A stretch of DNA of 64,000 bases from Rhizobium mesosinicum (GCF_019511345.1 NZ_JAEUAK010000015.1:84082-148081), one strand, 5' to 3'; numbered from the stretch's first letter, positions 25,157 to 36,511 are shown. Numbers and translations are program-made. Notes: generated by a model not told the origin, from the sequence alone.

Positions 25157-26062
25157 ATGAACAGGAAGACTGGCATGACGAGGGAACTGGGACTGCTCTT
25201 GGTGCTCTCGACGCTCTGGGGTGCCTCCTACACCTTCATCAAGATCGGCGTGGAAACCATTCCGCCGGTAACGCTGGTGGCGGCGCGGACGCTCATCGCC
25301 GGCCTGCTGCTTTTCGCTGTCATACGCTGGCGCGGCCTGAAACTGCCTCGCGACCGGCAGACATGGACTTACTTCCTGGTCCAGGCCTGCCTCAACAGCG
25401 TCCTGCCTTTTACGCTGATCGCCTGGGCCGAGCGGATGACCGATGCCGGCCTGGCGGCGATCCTGAATTCCACAACACCGATTTTTGCCTTTTTGATCAC
25501 CGCGTTGATCACCCGGCACGAAGCCCTGACGGGGCGCAAGCTGTTCGGCGTCACGGCGGGATTGATCGGAACCGCGCTGATTATGGGTGTCGGGGCACTT
25601 GCCAGTATCGGACAGGCGCTTTCTGCGCAGCTCGCAATCGTCGCAGCGACGGTCAGTTATGCGGGTGCTGCGGTCTTCGGGCGGAATTTCAGAGGTCTTG
25701 ATCCGATCATGCCAGCCGCCGGCTCGCTGCTCTCCGGCGCGGTGATCCTCATTCCGACCAGCATCGCCGTCGATCACCCTTGGACATTGAGCCCGAGCCT
25801 CTATTCCATCCTGGCGCTCCTTGCGCTCGCGGTCTTTTCGACGGCGCTCGCCTTCGTGATCTATTTCCGTCTCGTGCAGACCCTCGGTTCGGTCGGTGCC
25901 ACGGCGCAAGCCTATCTCCGGGTGCCGATAGCGGTTGCGATCGGGATGCTCTTCCTCGGCGAAACGCTGTCTTCCACAGCAGGCCTCGGGCTTGCCTGCG
26001 TTATGGCCGGCGTGATCGCCATGACGCTTCCTCCCCGCAAACGCACCCAGGAGGCCGTCTAG
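25157..26062 (+). CDS. EamA/DMT superfamily transporter
   Basis: Inner-membrane protein of 301 residues with ten helices in two EamA repeats. LLLVLSTLWGASYTFIKIGVETIPP opens the first, and ALAVFSTALAFVIYFRLVQTLG with EPL-type GMLFLGETLS lies in the second. Probably a metabolite exporter of the RhaT/YdcZ type. The ATG at 25157 follows AAAGGGG. Divergent from the LysE-type gene. Confidence 0.87.
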   Translation: MNRKTGMTRELGLLLVLSTLWGASYTFIKIGVETIPPVTLVAARTLIAGLLLFAVIRWRGLKLPRDRQTWTYFLVQACLNSVLPFTLIAWAERMTDAGLAAILNSTTPIFAFLITALITRHEALTGRKLFGVTAGLIGTALIMGVGALASIGQALSAQLAIVAATVSYAGAAVFGRNFRGLDPIMPAAGSLLSGAVILIPTSIAVDHPWTLSPSLYSILALLALAVFSTALAFVIYFRLVQTLGSVGATAQAYLRVPIAVAIGMLFLGETLSSTAGLGLACVMAGVIAMTLPPRKRTQEAV

Positions 26063-26069
26063 CGCCTGC

Positions 26070-27001
26070 TCACAGCAGCGCCCGGATCACCGCCCATGCC
26101 GCCTCGCCAAGCCTTGCATCCGCCGTATCCGTGCCGCCATGGGCATGAAGGCGCGACCTAGGCGTGGTTTCGCCGGGAAGCAGCACGCGATGGCCCGCCC
26201 CGGCGTCAACGACCAGCGACACCGGCCGGCCGCTTTCCTCGCGTCGGCGGGCGAGCTCACATGCGAACCTCTCCGATGGCCAGAGCGCATCGTCGCCACC
26301 AGCCACAAGCAAGAGCTCTGCTGCGGCTTTCTCGATTTCGATACGCGCCCGTCGCAGGGTTTCCTCGCCGGTCTTCAGGCATTTTTCGAAGAAGGAACGA
26401 TAGGCTAGCAGCCCATCGCGGTAGTCCCGCTCCCAGGCGGGATCGGCGGGAATGAAATCCAGCGGCTCTCCGTTCCAGGACCAGGACGAGCGTTCGGGCC
26501 ATGCTATGCCGTCCTTGCCGGGGCCGATATTGCCCCAGACAACCGAACTCGGGCTGATCGCAATAACAGCGTTCACACGCGGGTCCAGATTGGCGACAAG
26601 CAAGGCCGCCTCTGCGCCTTTCGAGGTTCCGACGAAGACGATGCGCTGGCATCCCGCGAAATCAGGTAGTCCGTGGCGTCACAGAAGGTCTCCAGCGGGA
26701 TTTCGCAAATGCCGGGCGATTGTCCCGTTCCGCCGAACCATTGCAGGGCCAATGCTTTTGCGCCGGCCTCAGCGAAGAGTTTGGCGCGATCGGTATCGAC
26801 CCTGCCGCTGGAACCGCCGAGCACGACGACGCCGGTTTCACCCGCGTCGGACCGAGAGACGAATGCGCCGTTTATCCGGCCTTCGAGGCGTTCGATTTTG
26901 CAGCCGTCCATCGCGCTTGTTGCCATGCTGACATCCTGTTGGATTATCGGATGGTTTTTGACGGTCACTGCAGATGAAAGCTCTTTCGAGGTGCCGCTCA
27001 C
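26070..27001 (-). pseudogene. Alpha/beta hydrolase (BAAT/acyl-CoA thioester hydrolase C-terminal type) split by a frameshift
   Basis: The 5' half (27001 down to about 26654) gives TGVVVLGGSSGRVDTDRAKLF and ends ...FCDATDYLISR. The 3' half continues in another frame as CQRIVFVGTSKGAEAALLVANLDP, where GTSKG is the nucleophile elbow, then reads through to the stop at 26070, including the acid (AGGDDALWPSER) and His (DAGAGHR). Joining needs one missing base near 26650-26655. Without it the first frame runs out into SASSSSEPRKAQ. So this is either a recent pseudogene or a sequencing error. The 5' end overlaps the ROK gene by 4 bp. Confidence 0.78.
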
Positions 27002-27738
27002 AGCCGCAGGCTATCATCCAACCAGACCCGGAAGCCGCCGCGGAAGGCGTTGTCATTGTTGCCGCGACGGCATTTTGGTGGCAGTTCCTTCAGCTTATCG
27101 ACATTGCCGCCGCCGATGACGATGTAGTCGGGCAGCAAGGCGGCACTCAGGCGGTCGGCGACGTCGACGACCGATTTTCGCCATCTGCCCTTGCCGCGAC
27201 TTTCCAGGCCACGTTCGCCGACATAGTCCTCGAAGGTCGCCTTCTTATAGGGCATGTGCGCCAGTTCGAGCGGCAGGCAGACGTTGTCGGCAATTATGGC
27301 CGAGCCGAGGCCGGTGCCGAGGCCAAGGAAGAGCATGCGGCCGCCCTCATAGCTGCCGATCGCCTGCATCAGCGCGTCGTTGACCATGCGTACGGGCTTG
27401 CCGAGGGCTGCCTCGAAATCGAGGCCCTTCCATCCCGGGCCGAGGTTGAACGGATCCGCCGCGGGGCGGTGGGCAGCAACGGGGCCGGGATAACCCATGG
27501 CGACGGCGTCATAGTGCCAGTCGGCGGTGAGATCGGTGAGGGCTGCGACCATCTTTGCCGCCGTCATTGCACGCCCCGATACGACCGAGCGTCGCTCGCT
27601 GCCGCTGCTGAGTTCTGCTTTCACATGCGAGCCGCCAATATCGACGGCGAGCACGATGCGGCCTGCCGCTGCGGCCGCCGCCGTCCCGCCATGCTCGCCT
27701 GTCTGCGTCGCATCGGGTGCCTCCGTCATGTCAGCCAT
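26998..27738 (-). CDS. ROK-type sugar kinase (polyphosphate glucokinase-like)
   Basis: Protein of 246 residues. AVDIGGSHVKAEL is the phosphate-binding loop and LGLGTGLGSAIIADN the second nucleotide motif; VAMGYPGPVAA and KPVRMVNDALMQAIG are also typical. The short length and the missing ROK zinc motif resemble polyphosphate/ATP glucokinase. It is divergent from a glucoamylase-type gene, so phosphorylating the glucose released there is plausible. Frameshifted hydrolase downstream overlaps by 4 bp. Confidence 0.78.
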   Translation of the reverse strand: MADMTEAPDATQTGEHGGTAAAAAAGRIVLAVDIGGSHVKAELSSGSERRSVVSGRAMTAAKMVAALTDLTADWHYDAVAMGYPGPVAAHRPAADPFNLGPGWKGLDFEAALGKPVRMVNDALMQAIGSYEGGRMLFLGLGTGLGSAIIADNVCLPLELAHMPYKKATFEDYVGERGLESRGKGRWRKSVVDVADRLSAALLPDYIVIGGGNVDKLKELPPKCRRGNNDNAFRGGFRVWLDDSLRL

Positions 27739-27896
27739 GGCTGGCGCTCCTCTCCGGGCTGTGCCCTCAATCGTTCCCGCACCATTCTATCGGGCGCGAG
27801 ATCGGCGACGGCTGTCAAGCCGGTATATTGCGGATTACTTTAATTCATCCCAGGATAGTGCATTCAAGGGGAGCATTCCCAAGCGGAGGAACACAC

Positions 27897-30320
27897 TTGG
27901 CCTTTCCGACACTGCCACCCGGTTCCGTCGCGCCACCAGGCGCGCCGGGCATCGAACCCCGCTGGACTTCCAGCGACAAGAGCGCGGTCGGCACATCCGT
28001 CAGTTCGGCGAGCTGCGTCTGGTTTACGGCAAGCCACGGCATCCTCAACGAGATTTACGCGCCGCGGCTCGACATGGCCTGCGTGCGCGATTTCGGCTTC
28101 GTCGTGACGGCGGAAGGCTATTTCTCCGAGGAGAAGCGCGATGCCGATCATAGCGTGCAGGCGATCGAGGACGGTGTCCCGGCCTTCCGGCTCATCAATA
28201 CCGCCCGTGACGGCCGCTATCGTATCACCAAGACCATCTTTTCGGATCCGGAGCGCGAGGTGGTGCTGCAGGACATCCGCTTCGAGGCATTGACTGGCAG
28301 CCTTTCCGATTACCGGCTGCATGCGCTGGTCGCCCCGCATCTCGTCAACGGCGGCGCCGACAACACCGGCTGGTATGCCGATTTCAAGGGCAGACCGATG
28401 CTCTTTGCCGAGGGGTCCGGGCGGTCGCTTGCCATTGCCGCCTCTGTACCCTGGCTTGCGCGCTCCGCAGGCTATGTCGGCATTTCCGATGGCTGGCAGA
28501 CGCTGTCGCGCGGCGAGGGGCTGAAAGAGGAATATCGCTATGCTGCTTCAGGCAATGTCGCGCTGTCAGGGACGCTTGATATCCAGTCGGGCGGGAGCCA
28601 ATCCGACCAGGGAAGGGCTCTGGTCGCTATCGGCTTCGGCACGCAGCCGGAGGAGGCTGCCCTGCGCACGCTGCTCAGCCTGGAACAGGGTGTGGAGCCG
28701 GCACTGAAGCGTTACCGTAACGGCTGGCGGGACTGGCAGGCCGGGCTGCTTGCGCTCGACGAGCCGCATGACCCTGACAAGCTGAACCGCTACCGCGTCA
28801 GTACCAGCGTGCTTGCCACTCACCGCGACGACGCCTCCGGCGCCATCATCGCCAGCCTCTCCATCCCCTGGGGCTTCAACAAGAGCGACGATGACCTTGG
28901 CGGTTATCATCTCGTGTGGACGCGCGATCTGGTGGAGACGGCGGGCGGGCTGCTGGCGGCCGGGGCGGCGGCGGACGCACGTTCGGTGCTCGACTATCTC
29001 ACCGTCATCCAGGAAGCGGACGGCCATTGGGTGCAGAACGCCTGGCTCGACGGACGGCCCTACTGGAACGGCATCCAGATGGACGAGACGGCCTTTCCGA
29101 TCCTGCTCTACGACATGCTGCTGCGCTCGGGCGCAATCGGTGCCTTGGAAACCGGCCGCTATCTGCCGATGATCGAAGCTGCCGCCGGTTACATCGTCAG
29201 AAACGGTCCCGCCACGCAGGAGGATCGCTGGGAAGAGGATGCCGGCTATTCGCCCTTCACACTTGCCGTCGAGATCGCCGGGCTACTTGCGGCGGCCGAC
29301 GCTGTGGAAGCGGCAGGGCGGCTGGACGCGGCGCAGTATCTGCGCGAGGTGGCCGATGGCTGGAACGATCGTATAGAGGAATGGACCTACGCCACCGATA
29401 CCGAACTGTCGCGCAGCCTCGGCGTCGAAGGCTATTATGTACGCATCGCATCGGCGACCGAGGGCCGCCTGTCACTGCGGCGTGACTTTATTCCGATCCG
29501 CAATCGGGACGATCTCGGCGAAGTGGTTGAAGCGGACCTGCTGATAAGCCCCGATGCGCTGGCGCTGGTGCGCTTCGGCCTGCGGGCCGCCAACGACCCG
29601 CGTATCCTTGGTACGGTGGCGGCGATCGATGCGGAGTTGCGACGCGACCTTCCGGCCGGTCCCTACTGGTATCGCTACAATGACGACGGTTATGGCGAAC
29701 GCATCGGCGGCGCGCCGTTTGCCGGGAGCGGCGTCGGCAGGCTCTGGCCGCTGCTGACCGGCGAGCGCGCTCATTACGAGCTTGCCGCCGGGCGGGCGGA
29801 AGAGGCGCGGCGGATGCTCGCAGCACTCGAAGCTTCGGCAAGCGAGGGCGGGCTGTTGCCGGAACAGATATGGGACAGCGAGGATGTGCCGGAACGCGAG
29901 CTCTTCCTCGGCCGGCCCTCGGGCAGCGCCATGCCGCTCGTCTGGGCGCATGCCGAACATATCAAGCTGCTCCGCTCGCTGCGGGACGGCATGATCTTCG
30001 ACATGCCGCCCCAGACCTTTGCCCGCTATGTCGCGGCAGAGCCGGCGCCGGCACCTTTCTCCTGGCGGCTGACGGCCAGGCGGGACCAGATGCCGTCGGG
30101 CCGACGGCTCCGCATCGAACTGCCCGAGCCGGCGCTGGTGCGCTGGTCCACCGACAGCTGGGCAAGTGCCACCGACAGCCCATGCCGCGACACCGGCTTC
30201 GGCACGCATGTCTTCGACCTGCCCACGCAGACGCTCGGCCCCAGCAGAATCGACTTCACGATCTTTTGGAAGGATGCCCAGCGATGGGAGGGCGTGGATT
30301 TCATGATCGAGGTCGTTTGA
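27897..30320 (+). CDS. GH15 glucan 1,4-alpha-glucosidase (glucoamylase/glucodextranase-like)
   Basis: Protein of 807 residues. The N-terminal half is the beta-sandwich domain of glucodextranase type; the catalytic alpha/alpha barrel holds WGFNKSDDDLGGYHLVWTRD, EDRWEEDAGYSPFTL (about 443, general acid) and LLPEQIWDSEDVP (about 652, general base region). It releases glucose from alpha-glucans, perhaps glycogen or dextrin. No signal peptide is seen, so it is probably cytoplasmic. The TTG at 27897 has a very good GGAGGA site; longer starts in the same frame overlap the divergent promoter region. Opposite the ROK kinase gene. Confidence 0.85.
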   Translation: MAFPTLPPGSVAPPGAPGIEPRWTSSDKSAVGTSVSSASCVWFTASHGILNEIYAPRLDMACVRDFGFVVTAEGYFSEEKRDADHSVQAIEDGVPAFRLINTARDGRYRITKTIFSDPEREVVLQDIRFEALTGSLSDYRLHALVAPHLVNGGADNTGWYADFKGRPMLFAEGSGRSLAIAASVPWLARSAGYVGISDGWQTLSRGEGLKEEYRYAASGNVALSGTLDIQSGGSQSDQGRALVAIGFGTQPEEAALRTLLSLEQGVEPALKRYRNGWRDWQAGLLALDEPHDPDKLNRYRVSTSVLATHRDDASGAIIASLSIPWGFNKSDDDLGGYHLVWTRDLVETAGGLLAAGAAADARSVLDYLTVIQEADGHWVQNAWLDGRPYWNGIQMDETAFPILLYDMLLRSGAIGALETGRYLPMIEAAAGYIVRNGPATQEDRWEEDAGYSPFTLAVEIAGLLAAADAVEAAGRLDAAQYLREVADGWNDRIEEWTYATDTELSRSLGVEGYYVRIASATEGRLSLRRDFIPIRNRDDLGEVVEADLLISPDALALVRFGLRAANDPRILGTVAAIDAELRRDLPAGPYWYRYNDDGYGERIGGAPFAGSGVGRLWPLLTGERAHYELAAGRAEEARRMLAALEASASEGGLLPEQIWDSEDVPERELFLGRPSGSAMPLVWAHAEHIKLLRSLRDGMIFDMPPQTFARYVAAEPAPAPFSWRLTARRDQMPSGRRLRIELPEPALVRWSTDSWASATDSPCRDTGFGTHVFDLPTQTLGPSRIDFTIFWKDAQRWEGVDFMIEVV

Positions 30321-30444
30321 GGCGGGTCCGTCGCCTGCGTACCCTTGTCACGGTTGCTGCTTGCGCTTGCCGAGCAGTTTGAGAGTGATCTCAAGCATGC
30401 TATCGGCTGTGTGTGGAGGTGCTGCACCTCGAGGAGCCTGAAAG

Positions 30445-31098
30445 ATGTTCGTTTCAAGCACGTTGATCCCGTTTTTCCTGGCGCTTCTTGCCCTGCAGCT
30501 CTCGCCGGGCCCGGATATGCTGCTCGTCATCGGGCGCGGCATAGGGCAGGGCCGGCGCGTGGCATTTCTGACCGCCGTCGGCGGCACCCTTGCCGCAGGG
30601 CTGATCCAGCTTCCGCTTTTGGCACTTGGGGTCGCATCGATTATCCAGAGTTCGCCTCTCGCCTTTGCGATTCTTCGCTGGGTTGGCGCCGCCTATCTCA
30701 TCTGGCTTGGTTTCAAGCTTCTGCTGAAAACGCGTGGAAGGCTCGATCCGACCGTCGAACGCAATCCCGTCTCTGGCTGGACGGCACTACGTGAGGGGAT
30801 GATCAGCAATCTGACGAACCCGAAGGTACTGGTTTTCATGCTGGCTTTTCTTCCGCAGTTCGTTGATCCGCACAATGGCTGGCCGGTCGCGGCCCAGCTT
30901 CTGATCCTCGGAGGGATGCAGAAACTTTCCGGTTTTATCGTGCTTGCGCTTGTGGCTTTTGGCGCTGGCGGTCTCGGCAACTGGCTTTCCCGCCGCCCGC
31001 ATCTGCTCGTCTGGCAGAAGCGCTTTACCGGGCTCGTGATGCTTGGCCTCGGCCTCCGCCTGGCGCTGACAGGAGAGGCGCGCCCGGTCAGCGCGTGA
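30445..31098 (+). CDS. LysE/RhtB family exporter
   Basis: Inner-membrane protein of 217 residues with six hydrophobic segments. LALQLSPGPDMLLVIGRGIGQG near the start and NPKVLVFMLAFLPQFVDP in the middle are the LysE/RhtB signature. Substrate probably an amino acid or homoserine lactone-like compound, not determinable here. It is a single gene, ending close to the convergent diguanylate cyclase gene. Confidence 0.87.
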   Translation: MFVSSTLIPFFLALLALQLSPGPDMLLVIGRGIGQGRRVAFLTAVGGTLAAGLIQLPLLALGVASIIQSSPLAFAILRWVGAAYLIWLGFKLLLKTRGRLDPTVERNPVSGWTALREGMISNLTNPKVLVFMLAFLPQFVDPHNGWPVAAQLLILGGMQKLSGFIVLALVAFGAGGLGNWLSRRPHLLVWQKRFTGLVMLGLGLRLALTGEARPVSA

Positions 31099-31125
31099 CG
31101 TAGGCTGCCAGGAAAGCTCCCGAAT

Positions 31126-32196
31126 TTACGACTTGTAGATCAGCCAGCTCTTGGAGAATTCCTTCTGCATGCCCTCTTCATAGACGACGGTGCAGTTGCG
31201 CCCGGCATTCTTGGCGCTGTATAGCGCGATATCGCTCTTGGAATAGAGGTCGCCGGCATCGCCGGCATGCGAGGCCATGCAGACGCCGATGGAAACCGTG
31301 ACCGGGCCGTAGTCGACGCGGGTGCGGGAATTCTTGAAGGGGGTGGATTCCAGCGTCCGGCGAATGCGCTCGGCAATGACAGTCACTTCCTCGAGCGTGT
31401 TGCCGTCAATGATGAGGGCGAATTCCTCACCGCCAGTGCGGGCGACGAAGACGTCCCGGCGAACATTGGTGCGGATGACGGAGGCGACCGTCGCCAGAAC
31501 CTTGTCGCCGACCGGGTGGCCGTAGGTGTCGTTGATCTTCTTGAAATTGTCGATGTCGGCCAGGAGCAGGGCGGTCACAGGGCGGAGCGCCGGATTGTTG
31601 AAGACGGCGGCCAGCCGATCGTCAAAGGCGCGGCGATTGGAAAGACGCGTCAGCGAGTCCGTATTGGCGATGCGCTTGTATTCGTCGAGTTCCTTGCGGA
31701 CCTGATCCATCTCCTGCGAGCGCTGGACCATGTCTTCGACGGTCTTTTCGCCGTGGGTGATCGTATCGCCTGTTGCCTGGGTGAGCAGGTCGATGGCGTT
31801 TTCGATGAGGTCGGCGCTCGTCGTGCTCTTGGAACTGATGCGCTTGCAGGTCTCGTTGAGCAGCCGGTTATAGCTTTCGAGCGAGGTCTGCTCCTGGCGC
31901 AGCACCCGCAGCAGGCCTTCCAGTTCGCCGGCGATGCGGCTATGGGCGTCGTCGAATATCTTGGCCGGTGCTGTGTGTGCGCAGTGCTGAGCGCCGAGCG
32001 CATCGAGCTCGGCCTGTGTCGCTTGGCTGCCGAGCGCGGCGAGGTCGCGGGTGAGTGCGGGGTTGGAGCCGATATAGGCTTCGTAGAAGAGTTCGTAGTT
32101 GCGAGGTATGGGTGCAACGCCCATGGAGCGCATGGCATAGGTAATCTGACCCGCGACATCGGGAACCTGCACCTTCGGCGCAACAGCCGTATTCAT
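31126..32196 (-). CDS. GGDEF domain diguanylate cyclase
   Basis: Cytoplasmic protein of 356 residues that makes cyclic di-GMP from GTP. The N-terminal half (about 1-180) is helical without a recognisable sensor; the GGDEF domain begins at DSLTRLSNRRAFDDRL and has the active site GGEEF at 255-259. The inhibitory site normally reads RxxD just upstream; here it is RRDV (246-249), so product inhibition may be weak. GAGGAG precedes the ATG. It could supply the activator of the glucan synthase at 2.6 kb, though many cyclases exist in rhizobia. Confidence 0.9.
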   Translation of the reverse strand: MNTAVAPKVQVPDVAGQITYAMRSMGVAPIPRNYELFYEAYIGSNPALTRDLAALGSQATQAELDALGAQHCAHTAPAKIFDDAHSRIAGELEGLLRVLRQEQTSLESYNRLLNETCKRISSKSTTSADLIENAIDLLTQATGDTITHGEKTVEDMVQRSQEMDQVRKELDEYKRIANTDSLTRLSNRRAFDDRLAAVFNNPALRPVTALLLADIDNFKKINDTYGHPVGDKVLATVASVIRTNVRRDVFVARTGGEEFALIIDGNTLEEVTVIAERIRRTLESTPFKNSRTRVDYGPVTVSIGVCMASHAGDAGDLYSKSDIALYSAKNAGRNCTVVYEEGMQKEFSKSWLIYKS

Positions 32197-32560
32197 TCCG
32201 GCAACTCCTCGTCCAACTTTTAAGCAATCTTCTATTTGTTATCTTAGATTTCTTGGGAAATGATTAAGGCGACATATACCAAAGATTACATACGATAAGT
32301 TTGATAAGCATCAATACTACGATCAGCCCTATGATTTTTCTCAAAGATTTGTAAGTTCTACTGCAACTGAGGCACCTCCTATGCGCGAGGTGTATCAAAA
32401 AAGTTCAATCCTCTTCTCTTTTCAGGGATTGTTTTGATTTTGTTGACGTTCGGTATCTGTTTTCTGGTCTTCTGGCAGGCAGGGCCAAGTGACAGACCTT
32501 GTCTTAAGAAACCGGATTTACGGGCACCGGATCGTGGCCCCCTGCCGAAGGCATGAGTTC
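32197..32560. other. AT-rich intergenic region without recognised gene
   Basis: About 360 bp, clearly richer in A/T than its surroundings. It should hold promoters for the diguanylate cyclase (minus strand) and the small membrane protein (plus strand). No hairpin or gene stood out. Confidence 0.5.
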
Positions 32561-32797
32561 ATGGAACCGTCTCGCCAAACCTCGCCCGCCATTCTTGCTC
32601 TCGCCATCGCATTCGGCGTTGCGTTCCTTCTGCAGCAAAGCGGCTTCTTCAACGGCATCTTCAGCACCGACATCCTCGCCAGCGTGAAGGTGGAAGACGT
32701 TCTCGGCGCTGCCGATATCGCGGGCGTGGAGAAGCCTTCAACTCAGCTTGTCACCGCGGCCAATATCGATCAGGCCGAGACCGCTTCCGGTCGGTAG
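32561..32797 (+). CDS. Small single-helix membrane protein, unknown function
   Basis: 78 residues with one hydrophobic segment (PAILALAIAFGVAFLLQQSGFF) and a polar tail (VKVEDVLGAADIAGVEKPS). ATG 32561 follows GAAGG. The frame is open upstream with a longer start at 32489, but the short form has the better binding site. Not recognised. It ends 15 bp before the convergent fumarase gene. Confidence 0.55.
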   Translation: MEPSRQTSPAILALAIAFGVAFLLQQSGFFNGIFSTDILASVKVEDVLGAADIAGVEKPSTQLVTAANIDQAETASGR

Positions 32798-32812
32798 CCC
32801 CTGCCTTAAATG

Positions 32813-34420
<1,608 letters not shown>

Positions 34421-34603
34421 CGAAGTGACCTTTCTGAGTAGGGTAGTTTGGAACCGGTCTAATTGTGGCTGGGGCCAAAAGCAATCGCGAAGGGCGCGGG
34501 ATTGATGGCGAAAATGCCGCGGTGGGCACGGTGCCTCGGCATATCCTTTAAAGCAAAAAGCCGCTGAGCCGGGTTTGTTTTTTAGGCGCCTCTCTCTACT
34601 GGG

Positions 34604-34693
34604 CGTCATCCTCGGCCTTGTGCCGAGGATCTGCTACGCATCCAGCTAAGTATCGGTCGGCAGCAGCTGCTCGGGACAAGCCCGAGCATGACG
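34604..34693. repeat. Palindromic intergenic element (about 90 bp)
   Basis: Starts with CGTCATCCTCGG and ends with CCCGAGCATGACG, so its ends pair; internal small hairpins are CCTCGGCCTTGTGCCGAGG and GCTCGGGACAAGCCCGAGC. Elements of this shape are widespread in alpha-proteobacterial genomes. Lies between the two fumarase genes. Confidence 0.65.
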
Positions 34694-34702
34694 GAAGAGG
34701 GG

Positions 34703-36094
34703 TTATTTCGGGCTGATCATCGTCTCCGGGCGGACGATCGCGTCATATTCTTCCGAGGTCACCAGCCCGCTCGCCAAGGCTTCTTCCTTCAGCGTCGTTC
34801 CGTTCTTATGCGCCGTCTTGGCGATCTTGGCGGCCGCGTCGTAGCCGATCTTCGGGGCGAGTGCGGTCACCAGCATCAGTGAGCGCTCGAGGCCGGCCTT
34901 GATATTGTCCTCGCGGGCCTCGATGCCGACAACGCAATTGTCGGTGAAAGAGACGGCGGCGTCGCCGAGGAGTTGGACCGATTGCAGGAAATTATAAGCC
35001 ATCATCGGATTGTAGACGTTGAGCTCGAAATGACCCTGGCTGTCGGCGAAGGTCAGCGCTGCGTGGTTGCCGAAGACATGGATGCAGACCTGCGTCAGCG
35101 CTTCGCACTGAGTGGGGTTCACCTTGCCGGGCATGATCGATGAGCCTGGCTCGTTTTCCGGCAGCGCCAGTTCGCCGAGGCCGGAGCGCGGGCCGGAGCC
35201 GAGCAGACGGATGTCGTTGGCGATCTTGAAGAGGGCGGCGGCGGCCGCGTTTATGGCGCCGTGAGCGAAGACCATCGAATCATGCGAGGCGAGCGCCTCG
35301 AACTTGTTCGGCGCCGTCACGAAAGGCATGCCGGTGATGGCGGCGATCTCTTCGGCAACCCTCTCGGCAAAACCGACCGGCGCATTCAACCCGGTGCCGA
35401 CTGCGGTGCCGCCCTGGGCAAGCTCGCAAAGCCCGGGCAGGGTCATTTCGATACGCTTGATGGCCGAGCCCACCTGCGCGGCGTAGCCCGAAAACTCCTG
35501 ACCCAGCGTCAGCGGCGTCGCATCCTGCGTATGCGTGCGCCCGATCTTGATGATGTGGCTGAATTCCGTGACCTTCATGTCGAGGGCGGCATGCAGGTGC
35601 TTCAGCGAAGGCAGGAGGTGGTGGGCGATCTGTTCGGCGCAGGCGATGTGCATGGCCGTCGGGTAGGTGTCGTTCGACGATTGGCTCATATTGACATGAT
35701 CGTTCGGGTGCACCGGCTTCTTGGAACCCATGACGCCGCCCAGCATTTCTATGGCACGATTGGAGATTACCTCATTGGCGTTCATGTTGGATTGCGTGCC
35801 GGAACCCGTCTGCCAGACGACCAGCGGGAAATGGTCGTTCAGCTTGCCGTCGATCACTTCCTGGGCGGCATCCACGATAGGTTTGCCAATGCTGGGATCG
35901 AGCTGGCCGAGCGCCATGTTGGCGCGTGCTGCCGCCTGCTTGACGATACCGAGCGCACGCACGATCGAGAGCGGCTGCTTTTCCCAGCCGATCTTGAAAT
36001 TGCCGAGAGAACGCTGCGCCTGCGCGCCCCAATAACGGTCGCTGGCGACCTCGATCGGGCCAAATGTATCGGTTTCGGTGCGGGTGGAACTCAT
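34703..36094 (-). CDS. fumC: Fumarate hydratase class II
   Basis: Oxygen-stable TCA-cycle fumarase of 463 residues; homotetramer of the aspartase/fumarase fold. Signature GSSIMPGKVNP is present, as are GSGTQSNMNANEVI, SQSSNDTYPTAMH and GRTHTQDATPLTLGQEF. ATG 36094 (MSSTRTETD) fits the family start. Sits next to the class I fumarase on the same strand, with a palindromic element between, giving the cell two unrelated fumarases. Confidence 0.96.
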   Translation of the reverse strand: MSSTRTETDTFGPIEVASDRYWGAQAQRSLGNFKIGWEKQPLSIVRALGIVKQAAARANMALGQLDPSIGKPIVDAAQEVIDGKLNDHFPLVVWQTGSGTQSNMNANEVISNRAIEMLGGVMGSKKPVHPNDHVNMSQSSNDTYPTAMHIACAEQIAHHLLPSLKHLHAALDMKVTEFSHIIKIGRTHTQDATPLTLGQEFSGYAAQVGSAIKRIEMTLPGLCELAQGGTAVGTGLNAPVGFAERVAEEIAAITGMPFVTAPNKFEALASHDSMVFAHGAINAAAAALFKIANDIRLLGSGPRSGLGELALPENEPGSSIMPGKVNPTQCEALTQVCIHVFGNHAALTFADSQGHFELNVYNPMMAYNFLQSVQLLGDAAVSFTDNCVVGIEAREDNIKAGLERSLMLVTALAPKIGYDAAAKIAKTAHKNGTTLKEEALASGLVTSEEYDAIVRPETMISPK

Positions 36095-36511
36095 GGCTTC
36101 GTGCCTTCCTGTCACATGCTGTTAAGGGCAGTCTTTGAAGATGAAGGACTTATAGGGTGGAAAGCTTTCCAAGAAAACCGGACACAGCGCGAAATATTGA
36201 AAGCCATTGTCATGTTTATTGGCCTATTTCAGCGTGTTGTTTCGGCCACGCCAGGAAATTAATGCAAAGAGCAGCGGAAAGCGCCCTTTCTCAAGCCGGA
36301 AAATTCGGTAAAAAATTAACTAATAATTTCATAATTTTGTGTGAACTGACGAGCGGCGCATGCGTTCGACCCCGTCACACAAAGTTGAGCTGAAAGCGCT
36401 GGCTGCGCGGGCCGGTTTCTGATGAATGGGCCGCGGCTGCCGGGAATTCTGAAAGAATTGATCTGAGCCTTTTTGCTCGACAACAGCATGATACTGGAAC
36501 TGGAAAACAAG
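36095..36511. other. Intergenic region between fumC and the L,D-transpeptidase
   Basis: About 420 bp with an AT-rich centre (36300-36345). It must contain the promoters of both divergent genes. I see no gene or strong hairpin in it. An alternative upstream start for the transpeptidase (36489) lies at its right end. Confidence 0.5.

Noticed and set aside
26257..26652. Third-frame ORF inside the split hydrolase
   Set aside because: It shares no similarity with hydrolases; the two other frames carry the gene.
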